Origin: Oscarella lobularis | Taxonomy: Eukaryota > Porifera > Homoscleromorpha > Homosclerophorida > Oscarellidae | Length of the DNA: 64,000 bases | Assembly (NCBI RefSeq): GCF_947507565.1 | Contig: NC_089189.1 | Location: 434,001 to 498,000 of the forward strand | Direction: 5' to 3' | Shown: piece by piece, positions 1-18,964 of the stretch | How positions within the stretch are numbered: the stretch's first letter is position 1 | How the letters are laid out: the number at the start of each line of letters is the position of its first letter | Position numbers and translations under genes: made by a program | Notes under the pieces: model-generated | Told to the model about the DNA's origin: nothing | Seen by the model: the letters and a program-made list of their open reading frames with translations, nothing else | Databases searched by the model: none

Positions 1-2
1 GC

Positions 3-90
3 TATCGGAAGTACTTGGAACGCACGTGGTCGCTGGAAAACGCCTCGAAAATGACGAAAAAACGACTGGATTGTGAACGAAGCATCTCAG
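3..90 (+). CDS. Possible terminal portion of an upstream gene's exon
   Basis: Frame 3 is open from the window edge and runs into a good donor (CAG then GTACGG at 91). It would encode a charged segment (YRKYLERTWSLENASK and onward). The other two forward frames hit stops. No family is recognised and no following exon was found, so this is a weak call resting only on an open frame plus a splice consensus. Confidence 0.22.
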
Positions 91-420
91 GTACGGCACT
101 GTTCTTTTTTTAAATGCATCGACGAGCGTTTCTCGCCGTTTCGAAGTCGAGAAAAAAGGAATGCTCGCGCGTTCTTCGAAACGTCGTTATTAGACGTTCG
201 AAAGCGCGTTTAGAAGCATTTTATGATCTTATAGATAGCTCTTGCACGATTTTAATGGCCGAAAAGGAGTCGAACGACTCCCCATTCCGCTCCCGAATTT
301 CGATCGCTGTTTTCGCCTTAGATTCATTAGCTAGGGTAGGTCCGCCGATACCGAACGTCTAAACTAATGCTGATCCTTTGTTTGAGACGGTCACATAAGA
401 GATTTGAGTTGGTGCCGTTT

Positions 421-1060
421 TTCGAAAACCGTGAGCTATAGTCCATGGTTTTAGTCAAGAACATCATCTCTTAGAACTTCGAATTTTCTATGTCAAACGA
501 TAGGGCTTTAGTATCTAGTTAATTCCACGATTCTAAAAATTGCCTATCTAAGCTTTTTTCGAGAGGCGTGCCTAATATTAACTCGTACCGGAAGTGGGTC
601 TTTTTCAGTGTGAAATTTGACCCGTACGAACAGTTTGACTTTGTAGAGTTGTTCTACTAGTAAAGTAGAGTAGATCTAGTGCGTTTATTTGGAAATCGGC
701 GAGTTGAGATTTTTCAGCATCCCTGAACTATAGCACACGGTTTTTGGTCAAAAACCGCATCTCCCAGAACGCTACGATTTCTACGTGAAACGATAGAGCT
801 TTAGTACCTAGTTGACTCCACGGTCTCAAAATTGTCAAGCGCCAATTTTTTGGCATTTTTGAAGGGTGTGGCTTATATTAATACGTACCGGAAGTGGTCT
901 TTTTTCGTGTGAAATTTGACCCGTACGAACTGTTTGACCTCGTAGGGTTGTTCTACTCATAAAGTAGAGTAGATCTAGCGCGTTTAGTTAGAAATCCGTG
1001 AGTTGTGATTTTTAGGAAACCGTGAGCTATAGTCCATGGTTTTTGCTCATTTTGGTGACC
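421..1060. repeat. Tandem ~300-bp repeat, two full units and a partial third
   Basis: A block beginning with GTGAGCTATAGTCCATGG near 430 recurs diverged near 724 and again near 1020. Internal landmarks such as TTTGACCCGTACGAAC and AAAGTAGAGTAGATCTAG appear once in each unit. The units are clearly homologous but diverged, with no coding potential. Confidence 0.8.
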
Positions 1061-1362
1061 TCTCCGATTCCTAAGATTTCTTTACCAAACAATGGGGATG
1101 GGTTGCCTGTTTGAACTCGCGATACGAATAGGACCTCACACCTCAAATTTTGGCTAAAATTGGAATTTTTTTGTAGATGCCTATATGAGCACATGGATCA
1201 ATTCCCTCCTCCTCCACGGCGTTTTATCAGCTAAATCAAGGTAAATAGGACAATAGATTTGAGTGGACTGGTTTCTAATTTTATTTTAGTTCTCTGTCCT
1301 CTCCCCAACGGATCAATCCGACGATGTTTGGATGAAGAAAGAAGAGGAAGTAGACGAAGCCA

Positions 1363-1570
1363 TCACCCTGGGGACTTGGGTCAAAGTCTCCCTCCTTGTG
1401 GGCTGGAGGTTAATCAGCTTCTCCCCTGGTGACTTGGGTTAAAGTCTCCCTCCTTGTGGGCTGGAGGCTAATGTGCTCTCCCCTGGGGACTTGGGTCAAA
1501 GTCTCGCTCCTTGGAGGCTGGAGGATAATGTGCCTACCCCCTGTGGACTTGGGTTAAAGTTCACTGTGGG
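1363..1570. repeat. Minisatellite of ~65 bp, about four copies
   Basis: The phrase GGGACTTGGGTCAAAGTC followed by CTCCTTGTGGGCTGGAGG recurs at intervals of about 60-70 bases with small changes. It runs into a GGA-rich stretch (about 1638-1683). The short open frame across it is a by-product of the repeat. Confidence 0.75.
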
Positions 1571-2961
1571 GACTGCAGTCTCAGTCTCACCGCTGGCCAG
1601 GAGGTCAAGCGGCAGCGCAGGATCAACCAATCAACGAGGAGGAGGAGGAGGAAGGAGGAGGAAGGAGGAGGAGGAAGGGGAGACGAGAGATGACTTTTAA
1701 TTTTTTATTTATATACATCCGGGATATTCAATAAAATTTTGACCATAGTTTTTCCTACTTTTACGGCCGGAAGCGGCACGCGACGTGAAGTGACGTATAC
1801 GCCATTTCACGTCACGTGCGCGCAGTTCCCTAAGCTAAGTGCTCTTGTCTCCATACCCTGGAGATCAAGAGCGAAAATCATGCAACTACTGTACGCATGC
1901 AGTAAAACGTGCAAAAAGCTTCTACATGCGAAAAGTTTCTTCTTTCGATGATCCGCTGTCCTTGACCACGCGACAAAGGTATCGCGATTACAGGGGGCCT
2001 CAGCCTGAGAGCTTTCCGTGCGCAGCGCGATCTCTAATAATTGAGAGATTCGCGACACGCGCTGGGATATCATGTCGCGCACGTCGCGCGCGTGACCCGA
2101 AGAACGAAAAACGCCGGATCTCCGTAAGGGCGCTTACCTTTCGACGACAGCTGTTGTCTCATTGTCGACGGACAATGTCAAGCCCTTGGACCTATGCGAC
2201 GCAAGGAGAAGCTCAGAAAATCGACAAGGACCTCTTTTAGCGATTACCGGGGCTCGCGGGGCTCGGCGTTGCTTCGGCCATCCTCAAATGCTATCCGAGA
2301 GATTCGCTTCCCTCGGGTGACGTTCTCGTGTGCTGCGAGCCTGGAAAAACGGCGGAGACGGGCTCGTTGCAGCGCGACATTTGAAGCGTTTCGTAAGAGT
2401 CTCAAACGCATGCGCGCTGATGATCACGTGGCTCATTGCATCTCCCGTATATGTCTAAAAATAAAGAATAATAATTGCACAAGCAATACTGAATCCGAAG
2501 TCACTGCTGTCACCCATCAAAGCATCAAACGCACAGCCTCCTCTTGTAATTCGGTGAACGGACGAGCATGAGACGTTTCATCCCACCTTCCATATATGGA
2601 AAGAAGGTGACCCTACAGCACTACGAAAATATTATGAGACACCAATAGGAATAGTCCTCCATCAAGTGTACCTAAATGTAGCAGCAGCGCGTTCCAACAA
2701 ATTCCTGGAACGCGGCCAGGTTCCCCCTTGCTACTCCAGCTCCTAGAAGAATAAAAAAACCATTAGCCCTCGGAAGCCCTTCCACCACTGTCCACGCCCC
2801 CTCCAAATCAAACCAACGGCGCAGCGGGGGCGACAAAAGGGAGTGCACACATCCGTGTTAGCAAAACCAATGCATGAGAATAAGCTCTCTGACGTCAATA
2901 GGACACTACGCCCCCCTTACTCTAACTGACCATAAAGCGTCGACGAACGACCCCCCTCCCG
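1571..2961. other. Unassigned DNA
   Basis: After the GGA-rich tract there is an AATAAA-type hexamer near 1731, then about 1.2 kb with overlapping short frames of arginine- or serine-rich composition that match no family. I see no convincing gene, tRNA or mobile element here. Confidence 0.5.
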
Positions 2962-2967
2962 TATAAA
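2962..2967 (+). promoter_or_regulatory. Possible TATA box of receptor kinase 1
   Basis: TATAAA lies 32 bases before the ATG at 2999. If used, transcription would start almost at the ATG, giving a very short leader. Only the sequence match and position support this. Confidence 0.3.
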
Positions 2968-2998
2968 CCGCTGCCCCACCGCGCACGACAAGCGGTCC

Positions 2999-6581
<3,583 letters not shown>

Positions 6582-6969
6582 GAGGGCGTGGAAAATTTAT
6601 GAACCTCGATTTTTGGAGATAGTCTGACTTTCTGAATATCAACTCACTTTCTGAATAATCAACTCACTTATATTATTTAAATAGATCGAGTGCAAAGACT
6701 ATATAGGGTGCCTAAAGGGAACGTGCGATCGCGTTGCCGAACGACTTTTGGGGGCCCCTCTCGACGAATTTCTCGCTCGCTTTGCGCGATTAGATCACAC
6801 GTACCTGTTTGACGAGGCGGTTACGCTCAACGACGTCGCAATAAGCGCAGCAGAAAAGTTTCGAAGGTATAACAAAACAGATCCGGGTTTCAAGTGTCTA
6901 CGTGCGCGCGCACGCTCCGAAGTCACACCTTCGCATGACGTCACGGCGCTCACTCCGAGACGAACGAAG

Positions 6970-10116
<3,147 letters not shown>

Positions 10117-10512
10117 CTCTTAATTAAGTTCTGACTCCATAATAAAATTTAATTGGGAGGGATGTTTTAACCGCGGATATTAATTAAACTAGGATGTCTG
10201 TACCCACACAAGCTTAGGATCTATCTAGGATCTAACTCGTTTGCGTGTTCTGAATAATTCTCTCGTAAGGATTTTTAGCCCGTGACCGTGTATGGGAGAG
10301 TGGTGAGGGCTAAAGGACATCTGTGCATTGTCTATCAAATAAACGCTCACCTTACGGACGCGTAATTACGCTTTCTTTCGTCGCAAGAGTCTTCGTCCAC
10401 GCGCAGGCGTATAATCTGTCTCGTGACGCTCCACGATTCCCGAACGTGCTACACTGGTTTGTCATTGGCTCGGGTCAAAGTGACTTCACTCCTCGCCGTT
10501 CACTCTGCCGTG
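10117..10512 (+). promoter_or_regulatory. Conserved block between kinase 2 and GFR-alpha-like gene A
   Basis: This 400-bp stretch (landmarks TTTTTAGCCCGTGACCGTG and ATCAAATAAACGCTCACC) recurs in front of genes B, C and D. It carries AATAAA hexamers (about 10141 and 10337) that could end the kinase transcript, and should hold the promoter of gene A. Confidence 0.5.
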
Positions 10513-13500
10513 ATGACGCCCCTTTCCTTCGCTGTGCTCGCCCTCGCCGCGGTTCTTTTCGCTCCCGCAGTAACCGCTCAAGCAAACTGCTCCTACGCCG
10601 CCATCCAATGCATACAAGACAAGGCGTGCAATCAGAGCTTTCATCAATACAACACGGCCTGTGCAAGCGCCTACCTTAGCGGGCTCTCGTCCGACTGCAC
10701 GTCCCAATGCAATACGTCTCTCGCCGAAGCCATTCGACTCGAACCGGCTCTCAGCGATTGCGAGTGCACCGACTACGCCTGCTCGATCGGACAACGAAAC
10801 CTCGTCAAAGCTTGCTACGGTAATATAAGAAAGGGGGACCACACCCTGTCACTCCTCCACGTCTAGCCATATGACCCTAAACAAAGGTCATGGGAATCCA
10901 CGCAGATAACACAAGGGCATCGAAATTAAAATTGATGACTGCCTTTTTTTATAAATTTCGCTTTCTTCTTTTTTTCGAGGAACGCCCCTTCGCGTGCACT
11001 GGGAACGCCCCTTCGCGGTCACTATGTAATTAATTAAGCGTTCGTTTAGGTATAATTGTTCCGGCTAAATTTTGCGGGGACATCAATGTCGACTGCAATG
11101 CGAACAGCACATGTGCCGCGGCCTCGCTAGATTATGTAGCAAAGTGTGGTGCCGCTTTCGGCAGCGGAAAACAAAGCGATTGCACGGATGCCTGTCGAAT
11201 GAGCTTGAATGCTCTGCTAACTATAGAACCCAAATTTCGTACGTGCACGTGCGGCGGTGAACCGACATGCGAAGCATCACAGAAAAATATCCAAGCAGGA
11301 TGTGAGTACTGTAATCGATAGGGAACTTAATTAAAAAAATAATCATATATCGCAGGTTTTACGTGCGACGTCATCGGACAATACTGCTACGATGACCCTA
11401 TGTGTCGCCCGTTGGTCACGAAATATACGACAGACTGCGGGACTCTTCTCTCGGGAGCGACAATGACCTGTTCGAAAGATTGTCTCGACAGTACGAATGC
11501 GCTAATCGTCGCGGAGCCCACTTTTAGCACGTGCCAGTGCGCTATGAGCAACTCTAACTGCACTATTGAACAGACTCGACTTGCCTCGTGTTACGGTAAG
11601 TCCTTCGAAAAAAAAACCGACTCTCTTCGACTATTTGCTCTATCTATGACAGCGATGCCGGGATCGTGCGCGTACGCGTCGGCGGTGTGTCGAACCGATG
11701 TCACGTGCAATGCCGCTCTTCAAACGTACCTGACCGAATGTGGAAAAGTTTTCGAGTCGGGTGCACCCGCTGACTGCACGATGAAATGCCGGGATAGTTT
11801 GAACAACTTGCTCACGGTTGCTCCCAGCTTTATCACCTGCTCCTGCGCTGGGGATGCCGAGTGCATAATGAGTCAGACGAATGTGGAAAAGGGCTGCTAT
11901 CGTGAGTTGATCTAAGGCTGTCGGTTTATTAATTCAATTCTTTTTTAAAAGAGGGATATCGCTTCTGCTCTAAACTTTACGCTGACTGCAGCGGTAAACC
12001 GTGTGGGAATCAAATTGATGCCTACGTGAACGCCTGCAGCAAAGTCATTGCAAGTGGAGCTAAAGCTGACTGCACGCTCGATTGCCTTAGCAAATTGACA
12101 GCGGCAACGCAATCGATATCGGGCCTAAGTACGTGCGTTTGCCCTACGGCCGACAAAGCATGCACAATGAGTCAGCAGAATTTCAAAGATGCTGAATGCT
12201 ATGGTAAAGGGCATCGCTATAAATTATCACATAATTTTTTGCTTTCTATTTCTCAAGCAAACTGCTCCTACGCCGCCATCCAATGCATACAAGACAAGGC
12301 GTGCAATCAGAGTTTTCAACAGTACAACACGGCCTGTGCAAGCGCTTACGCTAGCGGGCTCTCGTCCGATTGCACGTCCCAATGCAATACGTCTCTCGCC
12401 GACGCCCTAGCGCGTCAACCGAACCTCGGCACTTGCGTGTGCACCGACTACGCCTGCTCGATCGGACAACGAAACCTCGTCAAAGCTTGCCACGGTAAGA
12501 AAGGGGGACCACACCCTCCACGTCTAGCCATATGACCCTAAACAAAGGTCATGGGAATCCACGCAGATAACACAAGGGCATCGAAATCTAAAATTAAAAT
12601 TGATGACTGCCTTTTTATAAATTTCGCTTTCTTCTTTTTTTTGAAGAACGCCCCTTTCGCGTGCACTGGGAACGCCCCTTCGCGGTCACTATTTTAATTA
12701 AGCGTTCGTTTAGGTAAAATTCTTCCGCCTAAATTTAAATTTTGCGGCGACATCGTTGTCGACTGCAATGCGAACAGCGCATGTGCTGCGGCCTCGCAAG
12801 ATTATCTAGTGAAGTGTGGTGCCGTTCTCGGCAGCGGAAAACAAAGCGATTGCACGGATGCCTGTCAAATGAGCTTGAATGCTCTTCTAACAATAGAACC
12901 CAAATTTCGTACGTGCATGTGCGGCGGTGAACAGATATGCGAAGCATCACAGAAAAATATCCAAGCAGGATGTGAGTACTGTAATCGATAGGAAACTTAA
13001 TTAAAAAATAATCATATATCGCAGGTTTTACGTGCGACGTCATCGGACAGTACTGCTACGATGACCCTATGTGTCGCCCGTTGGTAACGAATTATACGAC
13101 AGACTGCGGGACTCTTCTCTCGGGCGCGGTAAAAACCTGCTCGAAAGATTGTCTCGACAGTACCAATGCATTGGTCGCTGCGGAGCCCACTCTAAGCACG
13201 TGCCAGTGCGCTATGGGCAACTCTAACTGCACTATCGAACAGACTCGACTTGCCTCGTGTTACGGTAAGTCCTTCGAAAAAAAAAACCCGACTCTCTTAG
13301 ACTATTTGCTTTATCTATGACAGCGACGCCGGAATCGTGCGCGTACGCGTCGGTGGTGTGTGGGACCGATGTCACGTGCAATGCCGCTCTTCAAACGTAC
13401 CTGAACGAATGTGGAAAACTTTTCGAGTCGGGTGCCGCCGCTGACTGCACGACGAAATGCCGGGATAGTTTGAACAACTTGCTCACGGTTGCTCCCAGCT

Positions 13501-14027
13501 TTATCACCTGCTCCTGCGCTGGGGATGCCGAGTGCATGATGGGTCAGACGAATGTGGAAAAGGGCTGCTATCGTGAGTTGATCTAAGGCTGTCGGTTTAT
13601 TAATTCAATTCTTTTTTAAAAGAGGGATATCGCTTCTGCTCTAAACTTTACGCTGACTGCAGCGGTAAACCGTGTGGGAATCAAATTGGTGCCTACGTGA
13701 CCGCCTGCAGCAAACTCATTGCAAGTGGAGCTAAAGCTGACTGCACCCCCGATTGCCTTAGCAAATTGACAGCGGCAACGCAATCGATACAGGGCCTAAG
13801 TACGTGCGTTTGCCCTACGGCCGACAAAGCATGCACAATGAGTCAGGAAAATTTCAAAAAAGCTGAATGCTACTATCATGGTAAAGGGCATCGAGTATAA
13901 CGCTATAAATTATCACATAATTTTTTGCTTTCTATTTTCAGCAACTCCCACTCCAACTGCTGGAGCTGAGAGAGTGACCGTCTTTGCGACTTGGATCATT
14001 GCCACCGTCTTCTTTTTAGCCTACTAG
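10513..14027 (+). CDS. GFR-alpha/GAS1-like protein A, ten GDNF-receptor-type domains, GPI-type tail
   Basis: A secreted, probably GPI-anchored protein of about 875 residues. Eleven exons, every intron in phase 1: 10513-10819, 11050-11301, 11356-11595, 11653-11901, 11952-12203, 12258-12494, 12714-12971, 13025-13264, 13324-13572, 13623-13880, 13942-14027. Exon 1 has a signal peptide (MTPLSFAVLALAAVLFAPAV) and the first domain. Each of the ten domains has about ten cysteines in a C-x6-C-x5-C ... C-x3-C ... C-x-C ... C pattern typical of the GDNF receptor/GAS1 family. Domain types run a-b-c-d-e-a-b-c-d-e, so a five-domain gene was doubled internally. The last exon encodes a Thr/Pro linker and a hydrophobic end (FATWIIATVFFLAY) without a basic tail, the form of a GPI signal. 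Family assignment comes from cysteine spacing; the partner is inferred from the neighbouring kinases. Confidence 0.85.
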
Positions 14028-14033
14028 CTCGGC

Positions 14034-14039
14034 AATAAA
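14034..14039 (+). terminator. Poly(A) signal of gene A
   Basis: AATAAA seven bases after the TAG stop. The same GGCAATAAAACGACGCC context follows gene B, and in gene D it is mutated together with the stop codon. Confidence 0.7.
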
Positions 14040-14089
14040 ACGACGCCGCCGTCTTTGAAATGACTGGCAGCGGGCAATGAACGTTATCG

Positions 14090-15006
14090 AAGTTGTGTGT
14101 TGTCTTTTGGTTTGTCTTTTGTTCGTGCAATTTTATATAAAAAGGGAAGCCCCCTCGACGAATTTTTCCACTCGTTCCGGTTGGAAAATCGACGGCCTCA
14201 ATTACAACTGACTTTGAAAGTAGCCTCGCGTTGTCAGGCTTCTCTTACATCTATGCTACCACTACGAAACGATCCCTATTCGCATGCAACAGACGGAGCG
14301 CCACTTTGCGGTGCCGCTACGACGGCTACGATCGCACGGTACAAATCACCATTACTTACACTTATCTAATATAAACGCTTTAGAAAAGTCTCGTGCCGTA
14401 TAAATGGACGGCACCGCGGAATCGCTACTGCTACGCATTTTCAACGAAGTAATCAAGGTGAAATTTTTCATAAATTTTCTAGTTGGTCGTTCGGCGTGTT
14501 GCTATGGGAGATTGCTACACTCGGTAACAAATTCCTATTTACATATTTTCGATATACTGTATTGAATTTATAAAGGAAGTGCGCCTTATCCGGGTGTGCC
14601 CACCGAAAAGCTGTACGACCTTCTCACGAAGGACGGCTATCGGATGATAAAACCTCGCACGTGTTCTCGCAACTTGTAAGTGAAAAAACGGGGACCTCGC
14701 AATTCGATTTATATAGTCTATACTCGTTCGGCGCAGCTACAATCTTATGCTCAAGTGCTGGGCTCTCGATCCGGACGAACAACCGAAATTCCACGAACTC
14801 ATCTCGCTCATCGAAACCGAAGAGGTATACATAGCGCAAATGCTATTTATAAAGCGTAACTAAAGGATTCGGAAGCACGACGGGGAAGATGTCGAAAAAC
14901 AACAAAATTTGGGAAGTTCTGAATCGAATAATTCAAGGAAAAGACAAGACGACAGCGGATTGCCTGATACACCAATTCTACCAACGAGAACCTTTCCCTA
15001 GCTCTT
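14090..15006 (+). pseudogene. Truncated copy of receptor kinase 2
   Basis: The 5' flank of kinase 2, a piece of its second Ig exon (14250-14338), and then directly the kinase intron and 3' exons are joined: an internal deletion removed everything from mid Ig-2 to the activation-loop intron, with CGGTA-like microhomology at the junction. The next exon has two extra bases in the APE region (ACCGCGGAA against ACCGGAA in kinase 2). Exons for the end of the kinase and tail follow (about 14481-14526, 14575-14678, 14738-14825, 14870-15006). No open product is possible. Confidence 0.85.
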
Positions 15007-15395
15007 AATTAAGTTCTGACTCCATAATAAAATCTAATTGGGAGGGGATGTTCAATAAATGACGCATTTTAACCGCGGATATTAATTAATTAAACTAGGA
15101 TGTCGATACCTACACACGCTTAGGATCTATCTAGGATCTAACTCGTTTGCGTGTTCTGAATAATTCTCTCGTAAGGATTTTTAGCCCGTGACCGTGTATG
15201 GGAGAGTGGTGAGGGCTAAAGGACATCTGTGCATTGTCTATCAAATAAACGCTCACCTTACGGACGTGTTTGACTCATGAGTCTTCGTCCACGCGCAGGC
15301 GTATAATCTGTCTCGTGACGCTCCACGATTCCCGCACGTGCTACACTGGTTTTGTCATTGGCTCGGGTCAAAGTGACTTCACTCCTCGCCGTTCA

Positions 15396-17274
15396 ATGAC
15401 GCCCCTTTCCTTCGCTGTGCTCGCCCTCGCCGCGGTTCTTTTCGCTCCCGCAGTAACCGCTCAAGCAAACTGCTCCTACGCCGCCATCCAATGCATGCAA
15501 GACAAGGCGTGCAATCAGAGTTTTCAACAGTACAACACGGCCTGTGCAGGCGCTTACGCTAGCGGACAGTCGGTCAACTGCACGTCCCAATGCAATACGT
15601 CTCTCGCCGAAGCCATTCGACTCGAACCGGCTCTCAGCGATTGCGAGTGCACGGACCACACCTGCTCAATTGGCCAACGAAATCTCGTCAAAGCCTGCTA
15701 CGGTAATATAAGAAAGGAGGACCACACCCTGTCACTCCTCCACGTCTAGCCATATGACCCTAAACAAAGGTCATGGGAATCCACGCAGATAACACAAGGG
15801 CATCGAAATTAAAATTGATGACTGCTTTTTTTATAAATTTCGCTTTCTTCTTTTTTTTTGAGGAACGCCCCTTCGCGTGCACTGGGAACGCCCCTTCGCG
15901 GTCACTATGTAATTAATTAAGCGTTCGTTTAGGTATAATTGTTCCGGCTCAATTTTGCGGGGACATTTTTACCGACTGCTATGGCAACAGCACATGTGCC
16001 GCGGCCTCGCTAGATTATACAACAAAGTGTGGTACCGTTCTCGGCACCGGAAAACAAAGCGATTGCACGGATGCCTGTCGAATGAGCTTGAATGCTCTTC
16101 TAACTATAGAACCCAAATTTCGTACGTGCACGTGCGGCGGTGAAGAGATATGCGAAGCATCACAGAAAAATATCCAAGCAGGATGTGAGTACTGTAATCG
16201 ATAGGAAACTTAATTTAAAAATAATCATATATCGCAGGTTTTACGTGCGACGTCATCGGACAGTACTGCTACGATGACCTGACGTGTCGCCCGTTGGTAA
16301 CGAATTATACGACAGACTGCGGGACTCTTCTCTCGGGCGCGGTAAAAACCTGCTCGAAAGATTGTCTCGACAGTACCAATGCATTGGTCGCTGCGGAGCC
16401 ACTCTAAGAACATGCCAGTGCGCTATGGACAACTCTAACTGCACTAGGGAACAGACTCAACTTGCCTCGTGTTACGGTAAGTCCTTAGAAAAAAACCCCG
16501 ACTCTCTTAGACTATTTGCTCTATCTACGACAGCGACGCCGGGATCGTGCGCGCACGCGTCGGCGGTGTGTGGAATCGATGTCACGTGCAATGCCGCTCT
16601 TCAAACGTACCTGACCGAATGTGGAAAACTTTTCGATTCGGGTGCCGCCGCTGACTGCACGACGAAATGCCGGGATAGTTTGAACAACTTGCTCACGGTT
16701 GCTCCCAGCTTTATCAGCTGCGCCTGCGCTGGGGATGCGGAGTGCATGATGGGTCAGGCGAATCTGGAAAAGGGCTGCTATCGTGAGTCAATTCAAGGCT
16801 ATCGGTTTATTAATTCAATATACTTCTTTTAAGAGGGAAATCGCTTGTGCTCTAAACTTTACGCTGACTGCAGCGGTAAACCGTGTGGGAATCAAATTGC
16901 TGCCTACTTGACCGCCTGCAGCAATGTCATTGCAAGTGGAAATGTGTCCGACTGCACGCCTGATTGCCTTAGCAAATTGACAGCGGCAACGCAATCAATA
17001 TTGGGCCTAAGTGCGTGCGTTTGCCCTACGGCCGACAAAGTATGCATGATGAATCAGCAGAATTTCAAAGATGCTGAATGCTACGATAAGTGTAAAGGGC
17101 ATCAAGTATAACGCTATAAATTATCATATAATTTTTTGCTTTCTATTTCATGCAGCAACTCAAGGTCCCCCCACTCAAGGAGGCACTCAAGGGCCCACTC
17201 CAACTGATGGAGCTGAGAGAGTGACCGCCTTTGCGACTTGGATCATTGCCACCGTCTTCTTTTTAGCCTTCTAG
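15396..17274 (+). pseudogene. GFR-alpha/GAS1-like gene B, five domains, one-base frameshift in exon 3
   Basis: Same plan as the first half of gene A plus the GPI-type end. Exons 15396-15702, 15933-16184, 16238-16476, 16534-16782, 16834-17091, 17156-17274, all phase 1. Exon 3 is 239 bases where every paralogue has 240: at 16399-16401 GAGCCACTC replaces GAGCCCACTC, which brings an in-frame TAA four bases on. All other exons, splice sites, cysteines, signal peptide and the ending FATWIIATVFFLAF are intact, so this is a very young pseudogene, a null allele, or a sequence error. The linker before the tail is longer than in A (TQGPPTQGGTQGPTPT). Confidence 0.8.
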
Positions 17275-17329
17275 CTCGGCAATAAAACGACGCCGCCGTC
17301 TTTGAAATGACTGGCAACGTTATCGAAGT

Positions 17330-17820
17330 TGTGTGTTGTCTTTTGGTTTGTCTTTTGTTCGTGCAATTTTATATAAAAAGGGAAGTCCCCTCGACGAATT
17401 TTCCCACTCGTTCCGGTTGGAAAATCGACGGTCTCGATTACAACTGACTTTGAAAGTAGCCTCGCGTTGTCAGGCTCCTCTTACATCTATGCTACCACTA
17501 CGAAACGATCCCTATTCGCATGCAACAGATGGAGCGCCACTTTGCGGTGCCGCTACGAAGGCTACAATCGCACGGTACAAATCCCCATTACTTACACTTA
17601 TCTAATATAAACGCTTTAGAAAAGTCTCGTGCCGTCTAAGTGGACGGCACCGCGGAATCGCTACTGCTACGCATTTTCAACAAAGTAATCAAGGTGAAAT
17701 TTTTCAATACGCGTATAAATTTTCTAGTTGGTCGTTCGGCGTGTTGCTATGGGAGATCGCGAGTTCCTAATCATATACTTCAAAGTTCCAGAGGGGTCTA
17801 AAGTTGTACGACCTGGCTAG
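17330..17820 (+). pseudogene. Second, more decayed kinase-2 fragment
   Basis: Carries the same Ig-to-intron deletion junction and the same two-base insertion (ACCGCGG) as the fragment at 14.1-15.0 kb, then stops after the WSFGVLLWE exon (about 17760), with a short trace of a later exon near 17797-17812. The shared lesions show that it was copied from, or together with, the first wreck. Confidence 0.75.
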
Positions 17821-18112
17821 CTTTGTTCGTCTGACAAAATTTGGGAGATATCTAGGATCTAAGTCGTCGTGTGTTCTGAATAATTTTCTCCTAAGGATTT
17901 TTAGCTAAATTGCGATGCCCGTGGCCGTGTATGGGCGTCTATCGACTAAACGCTCACCTTTCGGACGCATCTTTTTCACTCGTTCTTTCCCCTCAAGACA
18001 CTTCGCCAGCGCGTCCCGTATAATCTGATTTGAGATCACGTGCTAGACTATGCTATGCTGCCTTACAGACGCGTGCCTTACAGCATACTCCTCGTCCATT
18101 TACGCCGCCGTC

Positions 18113-18964
18113 ATGACGCCTCTTTCTTTCGCTGTTCTCGCCTTCGCCGCGGTTCTTTTCTCTCCCGCGGCAGTAACCGCTCAAAAAAACTGCTCAGACC
18201 CCGCCGTCCAATGCATACAAGACAAGGCGTGCGATCAGAGTGTTCAACAGTTCGACCCGGCTTGTGCAAAAGCTTACGTTAGCGGACTCTCGGCCGACTG
18301 CACGTCCCAATGCAATGCGTCTCTCCCCGACGACATGGTAAGTCAACCGGTGTGCACTACTGGTCAACGAAATCTCGTCAAAGCTTGCTTCGGTAAGAAC
18401 AAAAGGAGACCATGCACACCTTGTCACTAGTGTGCCTAGCTCCTCCTCCTCCGCGCCTAGACAATAGCTTTGAGGAACGCCCCATGACCCTCTCTAAAAA
18501 ATAGGGTCATTCGAAAGCTGGTATCTAATGAAGCAAACTTTTAGGTATAATTGTTCCGGCTAAATTTTGCGGGGACTTGGGTGTTGACTGCAATGCCAAC
18601 AGCACATGTGCCGCGGCCTCGCTACTTTATATCACAAACTGTGGCGCCGTTCTTGCCAGCGGAAAACAAAGCGACTGCACGGACGCTTGTCGAACGAGCT
18701 ATAATGCTGTGAGAGTTATAGAGCCCAGATTTCGATCGTGCTCGTGCGGCGGAGAACCGTTGTGCGAAGGAGCACAGAAAAAGATCCAGGCAGGATGTGA
18801 GTAGAATCGATAGGGAACTTAACTATGACAATAATTGCTCGTGTGCAGGTTTTATTTCAGCAACTCAAGGTCCCCCCACTCAAACTCAATGGCCCACTGA
18901 TGGAGCCGAGAGAGTGACCGCCTTTGCGACTTGGATCATTGCCACCGTCTTCTTTTTTGCCTAA
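18113..18964 (+). CDS. GFR-alpha/GAS1-like protein C, two domains, GPI-type tail
   Basis: Three phase-1 exons (18113-18392, 18545-18796, 18849-18964) give about 215 residues: signal peptide, a type-a domain that has lost the segment with the C-x-C pair (SLPDDMVSQPVCTTGQR), a complete type-b domain, and a Thr/Gln/Pro linker with a hydrophobic end (FATWIIATVFFFA). The third-exon acceptor at 18848 was preferred to CAG at 18860 because it supplies the last cysteine of domain b. Compared with A, domains c-e are missing. Its second intron is only 52 bases. Confidence 0.75.

Noticed and set aside
114..362. 82-codon frame at the left edge
   Set aside because: Follows a plausible donor and has no recognisable motif.
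1473..2571. Frames of 70-130 codons between the minisatellite and the first kinase
   Set aside because: Low-complexity or arginine/serine-rich, overlapping on both strands, no domain or splice pattern.
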